The notes: generated from the sequence alone by a model not told the origin. Shown: positions 33,270 through 44,976, counted from the first letter of the stretch. The stretch is 64,000 nucleotides of DNA from Gnetum montanum (GCA_015680685.1 MNCI01034206.1:73439-137438), one strand, 5' to 3'. Numbers and translations are program-made.

Positions 33270-34500
33270 TCTTAAAGTATTACCAACCAACGTATAATAC
33301 AAGGGCTAACTGTTGGCTTTTTCATGAGGAACCAAATTGCACTATGATCTGTATGAATGTACACTTTGTAGCCCAACACATAGTGCCTAAATTTATCCAG
33401 TGCAAACACTACAGCCATTAATTCCTTTTTGGTGGTTGTGTAGTTGAGTTGTGCACCAACAATACTCTTACTCACACAGTGGATGTAATAAGGGCGTTTT
33501 TGTTCATCTAACTGTGTTAGTACAACTCCTAAGGCATAATTAGATTCGTCATTCATGATATGAAATGGTCTAGACCAGTCAGGAGCTTTTAGAACAAGGG
33601 TTTCCACAAGCCTTTGTTTAGAGTTTGAAATGCTCATTCACATTCCCTGATCCATTCGAAGGGTGCATCTTTTTTTGTTAATTCTACCAACGGTTTGGCA
33701 ATATTGGAGAAGTTTTCAATGAATCTTTTGTAGTAGCCAATGTGTCCAAGGAATGATCGAATATCTTTGACCATTTTTGGTTGTCAAGTGATTCCTTGAA
33801 TAACCTTTACTTTTTTTGGATCCACCTCTATTCCTAATTGCAAGATCTTATGCCCTAGTACCATGCCCTCTTCAGCCATCAAATGGCTTTTCTACCAGTT
33901 GAGCTTTACATTGGTTTCAACTCATCATTTCAGCACCTGCTCTAACTGGTCTAGGGCTTGATTAAAGCTTGTCCCATAAGTGGAGAAGTCTTCCATAAAG
34001 ACTTCCACTCTATTTCCTATTTGTTGTTGAAATATGTTTAGGACTAAACGTTGGAATGTGGCGGGGGCATTGCACAAGCCAAATGGAATTTGCTTATATC
34101 CAAACATTCCCCAAGGACTGGTGAACATTGTTTTGGCTTGATCTTCTGGTGCTATTCGTATTTGATTATATCCACTATACCCATCCAAAAAACTATAATA
34201 GCGATGCCCCACTATAGTGTCGAAGACTTGGTCAATGAACGACAACGGGAAATGATCTTTGAATGTTGCCATGTTCAGTAGCCTAAAATCTATACATACC
34301 CTCCATTTTCCTCCTTTCTTAGGCACAATTACTAGAGGAATAATCCATTCTCTATTAGCAATGGGATATATGAACTCGACCTTGAGGAGTTGCTCTATCT
34401 CTTCCTTCACTACTTATTTCAATTTCAAGTTCAATCGCCTCTGTGGTTGCTTCCGAGGCTTCATGGAGGGGTCCATGTAAATCCTATGCTGGCATATCCT
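33270..34500 (-). pseudogene. pol: Athila reverse transcriptase and RNase H
   Basis: RT frame 34410-33925 on the minus strand: VIVPKKGGKWRVCIDFRLLN, FLDGYSGYNQIRIAPEDQ, PFGLCNAPATFQR. The active-site box reads FMEDFS, whereas Athila relatives have FMDDFS, so the first Asp of the YxDD pair is Glu. RNase H at 33637-33272: DESNYALGVVLTQ, TTTKKELMAVVFALDKFRHYVLG and HTDHSAIWFL. The frames are separated by several stops and a frame change near 33900. RNase H motifs look intact, so the RT change and the stops are the main lesions. Confidence 0.88.
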
Positions 34501-34530
34501 AGGGTCTATTTCGGTTATCTCGGGGTATGA

Positions 34531-35460
34531 CTAGGCAAAGGCTTTTAACCATTTATTGATTACCTTCAATAGGCTTTCTTTTTTTGGGGGGGCAAGTTTT
34601 GCGTTGACAATTACCTGTTTTTTTTTTTCAAGGGTCATGTATTCCAAACCGATGGGCAATAGTTTTAGGTCTACAGGCTCTTGTCTAAATTCCTTAGGAA
34701 TCTCCAACTTCCCCCAATTAATGTTTTCAAACTTAAGGGCTAGAAGTTGGCAATGAACTTGCTCTAGTATGTCTGTGCTTTCAATGTAAGCACTAGTTAT
34801 CCCCTCAATTAGTTCCATGCATGTTATTGAGTTGCTCCCTAGATCAACCATCAGCCATTGGGTGTCTTCTTGTCATGTGGCTGCTGCATATAGGCACTTT
34901 TGTATGTCAAGATCTTGTGCTCACCGATTGCATGCAGGCAATGTTAAACTCCGCATCACTAATGATTTTTGCACGCAATGGCACCCTGTGTCACCATATG
35001 CGATGATGGAATTCTCTTCCTCTCAATCTTCCCAAAAGTATTTTTCTTGGATATTTCTATGGAAAGGTTGTGGATTCCTAGGCATGCATCAATTGTGCTC
35101 AGCCATGCCCTTCCCATTATTATTGGGAAATCCCCTTTGTCATTATTTATTTGGATCACCAGGAAATCAGCTGGGTATGACCAACCACCCACGGTGGTAA
35201 TAATGTCCTCAACTTATCCCAAAGGAACAGTGATGGACTAGTTAGCCAGCTCTAAGCAAATATTGCTCTTCTTGAGTGGAGGCAGGTTCCAGGCCTTATA
35301 CAATTCTTGTGAGATTAAGTTGACTCTAGAGCCTGAGTCAAGAACAGCCTTATGAGGTTCATTCCCAGTGACCTAAAGATAAATTAGGGGGCTCCCAAGA
35401 TCGGATAATTTCTTGGGAAGGTGGCCTACCTTAATCCAGTCGATTACGGTATGTGTTAAC
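34531..35460 (-). pseudogene. pro: Athila aspartic protease and linker
   Basis: Protease active site on the minus strand near 35340 (DSGSRVNLIS), followed by GWSYPADFLVIQ and FPIIMGRAWLSTIDAC (35090-35190). A linker with KFENINWGKLEIPKEFRQEP at 34730-34690 leads into RT. A stop replaces Gln in LELAN-stop-SIT. About 30% of the linker aligns with the equivalent region in 47600-48560. Confidence 0.8.
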
Positions 35461-35999
35461 ATAACCATGTGCATTGGGTGCTATTTTTTGTTTGAAGGGG
35501 TTCTCGAAGCCTTATTCGGTATGACAATGTTTAGATGTTCAACTGCTTGTGAGGGTGAGGGCTTAGTTGGATTGTTGGCTCTGAAGAAAGGTCATTTTGG
35601 TGTAAAATTGTTGGAACCAACTGAGAATTGAGGATTGGAAGCCCTCGTGACATTAGGTTATTACATTTGAGTGGGAAATACCCTTGGCACTATTGGAGTG
35701 GTTGGTGGTGGAGCTACCAGCGTGAGAGGTGCAGATGGATTTGGAGGATGGTATACATGTGGAGTGTCCCTTCCCGGAGGGGAAGTCTGGTAATATTCCT
35801 AAACTGGGTAGTGATGTTGTGGAGTTGCGTAACCCATAGGGTCACTTGGAGGAATTGGCTATTACACGTAGTAACCATAAGGTTTGGGTTGCCAGTAAGG
35901 CTATTGTTGTCTCAGCAATGGCATCCCCCATGAATGTGGGTGTTGCCACTGTTGATATTGTCCAATGGATTGTGGTAGAGTTCCACTTGGATAGTACAT

Positions 36000-37990
36000 C
36001 AACGGTTGCTGGAATTGCCTTAGGTTACCTTAGGGATAAGGTAACCTACGGGGTGTCTGCCATTTGTTGAACCTCAAGTTGAGTGCATACATCCCAAACT
36101 CTTGTAGATTTGAGATGATTGGACAAAAATGCTTAGGATGGTCATATTGGCAGATCTCACATCCACCATCATCATATGTGTCCGAATCCACGACCTCATC
36201 AAAGATGTTCATTTTCCCCTTACCCTTGTCATGTGTAGGACCTGAATCTCTCCGCTTTTTCTTGTCCTTGTCACTACTTTGTACTCCTTAGATTCTTCTA
36301 CAATTTTTAGGACAGTTTCAATCTTACTGTCTAAGGAGCTCCATACTTCATCTACCTTAGCCGCTACTTCTATTGTTAGTTTTTGAAGTGACAAGGTTTT
36401 CTTATTCACCAACTCTTTGATTGGTGACTCATCCTCTTCATCGCAAAATTTCACTCCCTTCTTTCAAAGAGAGGGATCATGGTTATATTCTTTCACACTT
36501 CCCCTTTTTTGTAGCTCCCCTTCTTCTTTGGCTAGTTGTTCCAACAAGCGATGAATTTCATGGGATTTAAGTTCTGATAGTCTCCCTTGGGCATAAGTCC
36601 CAAGGGTTCTCCTAGTTTCATACCTTAGCCCATCTATGATGTGGCGTAGTTGGTCCCGTTGTGCATAACCATGGCCCAGGCAACGATGTAACAATGCGTA
36701 GTAGCAGCCCATGGCAGCATCCAAGGGTTCATGAGTGCCTTACTTCCATCCTTGGATCTGCTTACGTAAATTAGACACTTTGGAGTATGTTTGATACTTA
36801 TTGTTGAAGAGTTCTAACATTGTACTCCACCTCCTAATGGTTTCCGTTTCTAAGGACTGGTACCAACTCTCTACTTTCTTTATGAGTGTCCTGGGAAACA
36901 ACTTTAGTTTTTGCCACTTGTTCTCTATGTTTTGCAAGGCGCAAGCATTGTGGAATGCCTGTAAATGATTTTGTGAATCCATGTTGTATCCTCCTTCGAA
37001 GCATGGGATGTTGTTCATGTCTAAGCACTTGATCCGACTATTCTTTTGATGCCTTGTTGGGATTCTCATTGCCTCCATTATATCTAGCATGCTTCAGGTG
37101 GCAACTAGGGGTTCATCATGATCATCTCTTTCATGACGTCTATGATGTCTTCGTTGTTCCCTACTTTCCATTCATTCATGCCTAGACTCTCTAGACTGCC
37201 CTCATCCTCTCTCTCGACTCTCTCGTCGAGGTCATTCATTTCTCTTACCCTTATCCTCTCCGTTATGCTCTTTATGATTGTGCCCTGATGTGGAAGGAGA
37301 GGGTGAGTGATGTGATGAAGACAAAGAAGAAGGAGAACCATCACCATTGTTTCTTACCTTCTCTTCAATGGCTTTAGTCCCAATTGTGGTGACAATCTGA
37401 GTGCCCATGCTTGTCATGTGTTGTTGTTCCCTCAGTGAACAACTAGTGTTCATAGGGGTCAGAACCAGGGTTGCTAATCATAGAGTGTAGGTTCTAATAC
37501 CCCATCTCCTCACTATCATTAGGAGGAGGAACATCTTTCGATAGAGAACTAGTTATAAGTGGTTCACCATCTCTAATTTCACTTAGGACATGTAGGACCT
37601 CTTTGCCCTTCAACAGTGTATGATGGCTCTCTTGCCTTGAGTCTCTCATATGTTGTACGGCTATAGGGTAGTAATCCCTTGTGTCAAAATCACCTATAAT
37701 GTATTCAACATAAAGCTAAGTCATGCCAATCTATGCCAAAGCAAGAAGAAGCATGGTGGGGACTGTACGATCCAGAGGTAACACTATGTTACCTTGCAAG
37801 TCTCTCCAGCACATCTGTTCATCTTGATGAAGGATAAAAGTAAAATTGGGTATATACTCATCGGAATGAGTATATGTCACCCTATATTGTTGAAGAATCG
37901 GCGGATTTAGGTTATGTGTTTTAGATTGTCGACTGTTTCTTGTATTATCCCTAGGGGTGAAGTGCTCTTGTGAGAAGAAGAAGAAGACAT
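36000..37990 (-). pseudogene. gag: Athila gag, degraded
   Basis: Minus-strand ATG at 37990 (MSSSSSHKSTSP). The Ser/His-rich basic region (SPSSLSSSHHSPSPS) is at about 37340-37240, the capsid at 37090-36464 (LDIMEAMRIPTRHQKNSRIK, WYQSLETETIRRWSTMLELF, LGTYAQGRLSELKSHE), and the CEICQYDHPKHFCP finger near 36160-36120 (CX2CX3HX3-4C). It has at least five stops or frame changes. It lies 125 bp after the primer site. Confidence 0.85.
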
Positions 37991-38114
37991 TATGTCTTAT
38001 TCGGTGTGCTATTTAATCGTTATGTAAATTTTCGTTTAATTAACCCTAAGGTTCATTTAAGCTCCCAACGATGTGAGTAATTTCCTATGTTCTACTTAGC
38101 GAGCAAACACTTCG

Positions 38115-38132
38115 TCCCCAGCAACGGTGCCA
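38115..38132 (-). promoter_or_regulatory. Primer binding site, minus-strand Athila
   Basis: Minus strand TGGCACCGTTGCTGGGGA, two changes from the tRNA-Asp-type site at 26396, 1 nt inside the LTR. Confidence 0.8.
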
Positions 38133-38133
38133 A

Positions 38134-38895
38134 TGATGAGTGGCAAGGTACCCCTACACTCAACCATATGAATACGAGCGTAACACATATGATCCAGTTG
38201 AACTTCGCAGACTAAGTGCCTACACGCCTCATGGAACACTTAAGGTTAATTATTCGTTGTCTTCCCAAACTTACTTGTATTTGTCACGATGTATGGTTAA
38301 GTAAGTCCGAGGTATATGATTTTTATAGCTTTTCAGTTTATATCTCCTATGTTGCTAAGGTGAAATGTGGAGAGATTAATTAACTAACTCTAACTAACTA
38401 ACTAACCTTTAATTAACCTAGCATCAGCATCTATTCCCACTTACCGTTCATACCCTGAACCAATGTAACCTTGGTTACCAAATGCTAATTGTTGCTATGA
38501 TCACCAAGCGTAACGCACGTGCTTGAAGCCGTCGTACTGAGGCACTTAACTAGGAGGAAAGGGTTGAGAGAGATTAATGACTAATAAAGCGTTTAAATGG
38601 AAAACAATAAATAACAGTAAATAAAAGTCCTAATTAGCCTATTCCATGCACTACAAGGTTTATCCAAAAATTTCATCTTTATTGTTGTACACAAACATGT
38701 GTTCAAGTACAATATTTGCTTGAATAAAGATCTGTTCACTTTGGAGCTCCTACTGCGGGCACATGGAAAATATTCTATCTCTGGAGGGATCAAACTGCCA
38801 GAGTTTCGCTACAGTCTAGGCCTAGATTGCGAAACAAGGGAGAGTCGCCTCTTATTTATAGACTTGGCGGTGCACCGCGATATCGCGTCCCATCA
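38134..38895 (-). repeat. 5' LTR of the minus-strand Athila element
   Basis: 762 bp, TGATGAG at 38134 to CCATCA at 38895, with a TATA (minus CTATAAATAAG) near 38850-38860. It has fewer GATATC palindromes than its partner at 23250-24076. Confidence 0.9.
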
Positions 38896-39055
38896 AGTGG
38901 GTATTGGAAGTGTGAAATAATTGGAATATACGTACACCCTAAGATATATAGTCCAATCAATACTTTATAACTCAGTGTTATCCTCCAGAGCCAAACCCAT
39001 GACTTGGAGTTTTCAAATGAGGAGTCTTACCACTAAGCTAACAACTCATTGTTTG
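38896..39055 (-). mobile_element. tRNA-derived SINE, split by the Athila insertion
   Basis: On the minus strand from about 39048: TTAGCTTAGTGGTAAGA matches a tRNA A box and GGGTTTGGCTC a B box, spaced as in tRNA-derived SINEs. A ~10-bp direct repeat ATACCATTAA at 23234-23243 and 39056-39065 brackets the SINE once the Athila element is removed. The last few SINE bases (23244-23249) are on the other side of that insertion. Confidence 0.6.
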
Positions 39056-39065
39056 ATACCATTAA

Positions 39066-40036
39066 CAATGAACAAGTTGTAAACAATGTGAATGCAAAGA
39101 GTCACATGGAGCCTCAACCAAGTTGCACTAAAAAAATTCCTTTAATTTAACTTAACACATTGTAAGTTATAAGTTGACTCATAAATTATACTTAATGGAT
39201 AAGGAGTTGTAAACTTTGAGATGTTTTTAAAATAAAACTTTAATTATATAAATTCAAACTAATAGTTTAAAAAAAAATTTGTATTTTATTATACTCAATA
39301 AAAACTTATTTATTTTTTCATCATATTGAGTAAATCTAAATTTTACTCATAATAATATTGAGTAAACCTAAATTTTAATAATCATAAAAATAAGTAGTTA
39401 CAAATAAATACATTTGCTTTATGGACACATTATTTGCAATCAAGGTGAACCAACAAAATAGTTAATAATAATAAAGAAAAGCAAGAGCCTACGTTATGTA
39501 ACAAGCAAGCAACAGCGCCATCAGAGCCATTGATCTCTTCCCATCTCTGCAAAAAGGCAAGCAGCAGCAGACATGCCCAAATGGCAGCCAACATCAGCAG
39601 CCATGCTGAAATGGCAGCCAACATCATCGTTGTAACAGCACCATGCTTCAATCGTTTTCATAACTTTCCTTGTTTATTTATGAGGCATATTTATGTATAC
39701 CTTCCACAATTGTAACAGAGGCTTGCTCCCTCAACTGGCTTATACAATATAGCAACATTTCTAATTTGTATTAGGTCTCGATGCTCAGTTCAGCTTGCTG
39801 CTAAATATAGCAGTATTTCTGATTTCTTTGATTTAAATTAGACGCTTTTACTTAGTTTTCGATTCTTTAGGTTTTTTGTCTGTCCGTGGTAGTCCTCAAA
39901 GTGGGTCGTCTATGACGGAAGAAATTCAAACCAGTTGAAGAAGTCAAATTTGATGGTACATTCTTATAAAATTCAAGTAGATGCTATAATGATTTTCTGC
40001 TGTGGTGCATGTCTTGATTGTTTAATGCTTCTTCTA
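39066..40036. other. AT-rich intergenic DNA
   Basis: No supported gene. A CAGCAGCAGACATGCC...AATGGCAGCCAACATCA phrase is duplicated near 39548-39625. The ORFs on both strands through it (61 and 73 codons) have no motif. Confidence 0.45.
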
Positions 40037-40152
40037 GCAACGCAAATGTGAAACCGAGCCTTACGGGATTTGATTTAACAGAACATCCTGTTACAGGATT
40101 CGAGCCTTACGGGCAAATGCTCTGCGAGAATGAGTCCTTACCAAACAAGTGT
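40037..40152 (+). other. Possible isolated exon
   Basis: A pyrimidine-rich acceptor (TTTAATGCTTCTTCTAG) precedes an open stretch with coding character (SLTGFDLTEHPVTGFEPYGQ). Its right edge runs into GTAAGT, but that overlaps the start of a SINE-like sequence, so the donor is doubtful. No family recognised; probably a displaced gene fragment. Confidence 0.25.
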
Positions 40153-40285
40153 CCAACAGTAAGTCATATCTCAATTGGTTACACTATGCAGCATACATCT
40201 TATGATTTGCAAGTTATAACTTCGATTTTAGATGAGGATGTTTATCTGACATACTATTATGTTCTATAAAAATTTCATGGTGTAT
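40153..40285 (+). mobile_element. Possible tRNA-derived SINE
   Basis: TATCTCAATTGGTTACAC resembles an A box and, about 45 bp on, ACTTCGATTTTAG a degenerate B box. No clear flanking duplication was found. Confidence 0.35.
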
Positions 40286-41541
40286 AGTCATCTAGTTTTG
40301 TTTCCAAACTATATTATTTTAGTGTGATTTGATTTAAAAATTGGCTTTGGAATAAAAATTATTAAACAACCTTTTACCCTACCCTAGATGCCACAATAGT
40401 TTTCTTATCCAAAAAGAGCACTTCCAATAGAGAGCAATGCTTGATCTTTGTTCTACCCTAGAAAGAAGGTTGAAAGGAGGTTTTTCAGGATTGGTTGCAA
40501 GGGTGAAAACCCATATTGGCATCCCCAAAACCATTAAGTATTTCCTTTCTCTTTCAATAACGTTATTGATGTTTTGAAGCTATGATGTAATGCACTTTGT
40601 GTCTAGTTATCATGGTCATAAACTAGCTTATTATTGATGTTGATATATTGTTACTATTTATTATTACTATTATTATTTTGGTTTTTGGCACCATTATTAA
40701 AAAATCTCATAACATCTATAAGTAACTAATTATCATTTTTTTTCATTTAGTGCATGTTCTCTAGTAACTTCATGTCAATGAAACAAAGTCATGAAACATA
40801 TGAGGTTGTAGCTCATGGAAACAACTTTTCACCGGTTCAAATTGTACATAAAACAAATGTCAAATCATAATGTTCTGACCAATTTAATGTGTTCAATGAA
40901 GCTGTAAATTGAAGAAGAAAATTAATGTTGACTATCAATCATTAATCTGCCAATCAAACCTATGCCATTGATATATTGATAAAATCTATTCTAACCATTT
41001 CTGTCTTCAATCTTTTTTTCTTCCAAATAAAGATCTGAACTACAAGGATGTAACAAAGAACTTATGACATTTAAGCCCAACAACCTACCAAGGTTTTCAG
41101 ATTAGAAAGTAATCATACATTTACAAAAAAGGTTTTTAAGCATTTCTGGGCTCAAAATTCAAGCCAGGCTAATTAAAGCAAGAAAACAAATGGGCCATTG
41201 TTTTGACATGACTTAAAAGGAAACTGATAAATTGTAGGAAAAGTTTAACAGAAAAAAGAAAAAAATTAAATAAAAAGGCAATAGAAAATTCTGAATCGGC
41301 ATTGAACATTTGCATTCATAGACTTCAAAAGTCTGTAAAATCCACATTCTATTCCACCGAATAGGAAACGTTTGAAAACTTCAGCATTTCAAAAACAAGA
41401 CAACAGGTCTTCAGAAAATTTCCATCAAAGAATTCTTCCACAACGATCAAAAAGTTTTAAAAAACATCACTTTCATTCCTACAAAATTGAAATTGAAAAA
41501 ATCCTGGATATAACTTTTAAATGTCCTAACTTGGCGAAGCA
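40286..41541. other. AT-rich intergenic DNA
   Basis: No coding, LTR or RNA-gene signature seen. Confidence 0.45.
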
Positions 41542-41740
41542 ACACGGAGTTCTCAAGAAACATTAACAATTTACTCATCATCATCCTTTTCTTCTTCAGC
41601 ACCACCAGCACGGTGTTCTCAAAAAATATTAACAATTTACTCATCATCATCCTTTTCTTCTTCAGCACCACCGGCACGGTGTTCTCAAAAAATATTAACA
41701 ATTTACTCATCATCATCCTTTTCTTCTCCAGCACCACCAG
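41542..41740 (-). repeat. 66-bp tandem triplication of the L5 gene end
   Basis: Three copies with exact 66-bp spacing (TTACTCATCATCATCC starts at 41571, 41637 and 41703). Each holds the last codons and stop of the L5 coding sequence (GEEKDDDE-stop on the minus strand) plus 3' flank. The period is a multiple of three, but the copies lie beyond the first stop. Confidence 0.85.
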
Positions 41741-42087
41741 CATTTAGAGCATTCAGCCTGGCTATTAATTTGGCTTTCCTCTCCTCGCAGGTAAGTTTTC
41801 TAGTCAAAGAGCTGGCAAAACAAGTTAATGTTAACATTTTAACAAAAATATCATTGTAAAACGTTACCAAAAAAAACTTATTGAGACACCTAAAAAGAAA
41901 AAAGAAATTAAGAAATGACACTGTTTCCCCTCGTAGGGGACATGTTTCAGTGTGCTGGATAGATGGGTCAGCCCTGATGACAGCATGAGCCTTCTTGAAC
42001 ATCTCTTCCAAATTTTCGGGTTCTATACCATTCTTGATATACTCGCTAAAATGAGACACACTTCTCAGGTTCGTCCTCCCTCAGCAA
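41703..42087 (-). pseudogene. RPL5: 60S ribosomal protein L5 (uL18), 3' exons, fragment
   Basis: Two C-terminal exons of the cytosolic ribosomal protein that binds 5S rRNA. The first (about 42087-41922, after a TTTTAG acceptor) reads EDEPEK then HFSEYIKNGIEPENLEEMFKKA and AVIRADPS. The second (41799-41703, after TTGACTAG) reads KLTCEERKAKLIARLNALNAGG...DDDE and stop. Both match the conserved end of plant L5. A frame change between EPEK and HFSEY and a degenerate KxHxRY region argue for a pseudogene, although a sequencing error could mimic one. No upstream L5 exons were found in the next kilobase. The short intron (41921-41800) shows it came from genomic DNA, not from retroposed mRNA. Confidence 0.8.
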
Positions 42088-43020
42088 CTAAAAGTATAGT
42101 GAAGATATTGTATAAGAAATAAACAGAGCACCATAAAAATGTGAACTGTAGTATCTAAATACCTAACGGCCCGTTTGGTTACGTGTATCCGTTTATCTTG
42201 AAACCATAGAGGCGTTGAGTTTCCAGAGGAGATTACACATCAATCGGTGAAATCCCAATAGAATAAAACGAAAATAGAAATGGTGGACCAACTGGAACAC
42301 CGCAACGAGGCAATTCATGTGCGTATGCAGCTGCCAGCACAAAATCTCCTTGGATAGTAGTAGTCCGTAGGTTAACAAAAAAACAAAGACTATTGTATAT
42401 TTTTTTCGAAGAAAAGATAAATTCAGCGGCGAGCCAGGAGCCAGTACTATAAAATAATATTAAATTTCTATAAATATTCCAAAGCATGTGAATATAGATG
42501 AAAAACATGTGATATGCTTTGCCACACAAGCAACGAGGCTTGTGCAGCCAAAAGAATCAACTAATTTGCAAGGGATTTAACCTGCTCGGTTACCATGTAC
42601 TATACATGCTCGCTAGCTTGAAGGTATATTACAAGCTGAGATAATGCCATCGAATGTCCTCTACAAACAAATTGGAACACTACCTTTGATTCTTGTAAGA
42701 TGTTGTTAGCTATTCATATTCTCGGTCTTTGTGAATAACGCGTTTGTCTAAACATGTGAAAGATTCTTTATATTTTTCTTTTGCTTAGTTAAAAGGTGCT
42801 GCAAATGCTCTATTTTAATTCATCGTCTCCTCACCTTCTCCGGTAAGCAGCGACTGGATTAGAGGGATTGGATTCTGATCTTGAACATTTGAACCGGGGA
42901 AGACAGGCTCCTCATCGTGTAAGTATGAGAACCTCTCTTTTTTGCAATTCTATTGACGTATCTTTTAACCGAAGCAATATTATCTGCTCTTTTTGTTGTG
43001 TTTAGAAATGTAGAGTTTTG
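42088..43020. other. Intergenic DNA left of the NB-ARC pseudogene
   Basis: No supported gene. ACGGCCCGTTTGGTTACG at 42167-42184 is a phrase often seen at ends of plant DNA transposons and MITEs, but no inverted partner was found. A weak 3' splice-like TTTGTTGTGTTTAG ends near 43006. Confidence 0.4.
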
Positions 43021-43028
43021 GGTTAAAA

Positions 43029-44803
43029 TTGGCTACAGAGCTTGTAAAGGTTGCACTCACATCAGCAGCCAACAAAATTGGCCAACAAGCCAGGGTTATC
43101 TTTGAGTTTGGAGATAGTTTTCCTCGGTTGCAAATGAGACTGGATGATCTGCACTTATATCTCACAGATGCAGTCAGAAATGGGGGAAGGCAAGAGTCAA
43201 ACCTTTTGGACAGAAAGCTACTAAGAGACCTTGAATCTGCAGCACTGGAGGCTCAAGATGTCATTGATTTATGTGCCGTGAAAGGATTAGCCCCATTTGG
43301 CTCCTCCTCCCGTGCATGTCCTTGGGTTTCTTGTTTTAACAATTTGCTAACTGCATGCTTTGGTAGTGTGCAGACCATAGATTCTATACCCGCTACTTAT
43401 GAAATTGCTGTGTATATTAGATAAGATGGAAGAAAGAGCACGATCATTTACAACATTGGCAACACTCAGAGGTAGTACTATTTCAATGTCTTCCAACTGC
43501 GAAGATTTGCTAAAAAGGGCAGAGGTTATCTACCAAGAAGATTCGGCTGTGAATGTCATCCCCAAAAGATGAGACATCAAAGGTTTGATACATCAATACA
43601 GAGTTGTTGTGGCTATTGTGGGCATGGGCCGAAGTGGCAAAAACCATCTTCTGCAACATGTAGTCCAGGTATGATGTTGCCATTTGGCTCTCTGTTTTCC
43701 ACACATTTACAGTAAAACTATTATAGTTAAATGTTTTGGCCAAGCTACAAGTGTAGCAGTTGTGACTAGAGGTTTCTGAAGTAGGAGATTTGAGCCACAA
43801 GGAGAGAGTGAAGATATTCTTGAGGGGAAAATCTATGATGCTTTGAAAAATTGAAAATATCTTATTGTATTTGATGACATGTGGGAGTTGCAGGGGAATG
43901 AGTAAGCTTATTGCCAAGATGTAATGGAAAAATTAAGATTGGTTGGGTTGCTTGAGCATGATTTGCGCACTGTGTTGGTATCTACAAGAAATCATGGGGT
44001 GGCATCACAGATTGGGGTGCATGTCTATAAGATGTGGCTGTTATCTGATAAGCATGGCAAAGAGCTCTTTGTTAAACATCTTCTTCCTCATTCTCAAGTG
44101 GAACAACTACAGCTTGATGGTAATTTAGAGGCAAAGGCTGCAATTGAAGCATTGCAATGGCCTTCCTTTAGCTATTATCACCGTTGCTAGATTGTTGAAG
44201 CATCAGAACCCTGATGAATGGGCTAAATTTGTGCAATACCTTTCATCATTTTCTTCTTCCACTGATTCACAGCAAAATGTGGTGACCACAGCACTAATGT
44301 TTAGTTTTAATAATTTAGATTACAAGGGAAAACCTTGCTTTGTTGTGCTAGGATTATTTGCTGAAGATGAGGAGATAGATGCAAAAAATCTGATAGGCAT
44401 GTGGTTGGCCCAAGGTCACGTTAGAAGTCACGAAGACAGGATTCTCATGCTTAAGCACTTATGCAATACATGCTTGCTTGAGATGAAAAAATTTGATGTT
44501 TATTTCCTTCCATTTTTGCCAAAAACTGTAATAACTATTTATGATCTAGTGCATGAATTGGTGGCGAACTTATGCAAAGAGTATGGGGGGATACATGAAT
44601 TTTCTCAGTGTACAGAGGATGTGTTACAGCAGGATCTCTTGTTAAGAAAAGAAAGAATATCAAGAATCAGCTTGGCCAAAGCTGGAATTAGTTGCATTCC
44701 TGAAACTATGGCTTTTCCTAGTTCTTTTCATGTGTTGCAGTTGGATGATAATGAGAATCTTTTAAAAGTTCCATCAGAAAGCCTAGCGGCTGTAGTTGCC
44801 TAG
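43029..44803 (+). pseudogene. CC-NB-ARC(-LRR) disease-resistance pseudogene, 3' truncated
   Basis: Would be an intracellular immune receptor. Coiled-coil N-terminus: TTG at the expected start (LATELVKVALTSAANKIG), so the start ATG appears lost. The P-loop near 43621 reads GMGRSGKN, where active members have GMGGxGKT: the nucleotide-binding Thr/Ser is Asn. RNBS-A-like VYDVAIWLSV is near 43668, kinase-2 YLIVFDDMWEL at 43862, RNBS-B VLVSTRNHG at 43976, GLPLAI at 44159, RNBS-D CFVVLGLFAEDEE at 44337 and an MHD-like IYDLVHELV at 44536. One LRR-like segment follows. There are at least five stops and several frame changes, and the LRR domain is missing where the next transposon begins. Confidence 0.88.
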
Positions 44804-44850
44804 AATGAATCTTTCAAAAGTTCCGTCATAAAGCCTAGCGGCTGCAGTTT
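44756..44850 (+). repeat. Junction duplication at the NB-ARC/transposon boundary
   Basis: TTTYAAAAGTTCCRTCAKAAAGCC...TAGCGGCTGYAGTT occurs twice in tandem (about 44760-44800 and 44808-44848), just before the LTR fragment. The copies differ at several positions. It looks like filler DNA from break repair, or an ancient slippage. Confidence 0.7.
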
Positions 44851-44851
44851 T

Positions 44852-44975
44852 GATTAACCAACCCATTATCATTCCACAAAGGTGCCTAGGCACTTAGTCC
44901 TTGGAATTCGACTGGATCTTGTGTGAAATGCTTGTATTCATATGGTTGAGCATAAGGGTACCTCGCCACGCATCA
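44852..44975 (+). repeat. 5' LTR remnant, last 124 bp
   Basis: Matches the end of the LTR at 26270-26394 (GGTTGAG...GGGTACCTCGCCAC..CATCA). Confidence 0.8.
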
Positions 44976-44976
44976 T

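Larger units (their letters stand above)
23250..38895 (-). mobile_element. Autonomous-type Athila element, dead, with nested insertion
   Basis: Minus-strand element bounded by TGATGAG...CCCATCA LTRs and a perfect 5-bp target duplication AGTGG (23245-23249 and 38896-38900). Reading right to left: 5' LTR, primer site, gag, protease, RT, RNase H, integrase, polypurine tract, 3' LTR. Without the 7.65-kb nested element (25343-32992) it is about 8.0 kb. Domain order and sequence (FLDGYSGYNQI, PFGLCNAPATFQR) are those of the Athila lineage. It lacks the long 3' noncoding block and envelope-position ORF seen in its relatives: the integrase end is followed within ~350 bp by the LTR. Several stops and mutated catalytic residues make it inactive. 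Confidence 0.9.

Noticed and set aside
38990-39050. Possible tRNA gene on the minus strand
   Set aside because: A- and B-box-like motifs are present but the arms do not fold into a cloverleaf with a proper anticodon stem, and a 3' tail with flanking duplication fits a SINE better.
42167-42190. Terminal motif of a DNA transposon (GGCCCGTTTGGTTAC)
   Set aside because: No inverted partner or target duplication could be found nearby.
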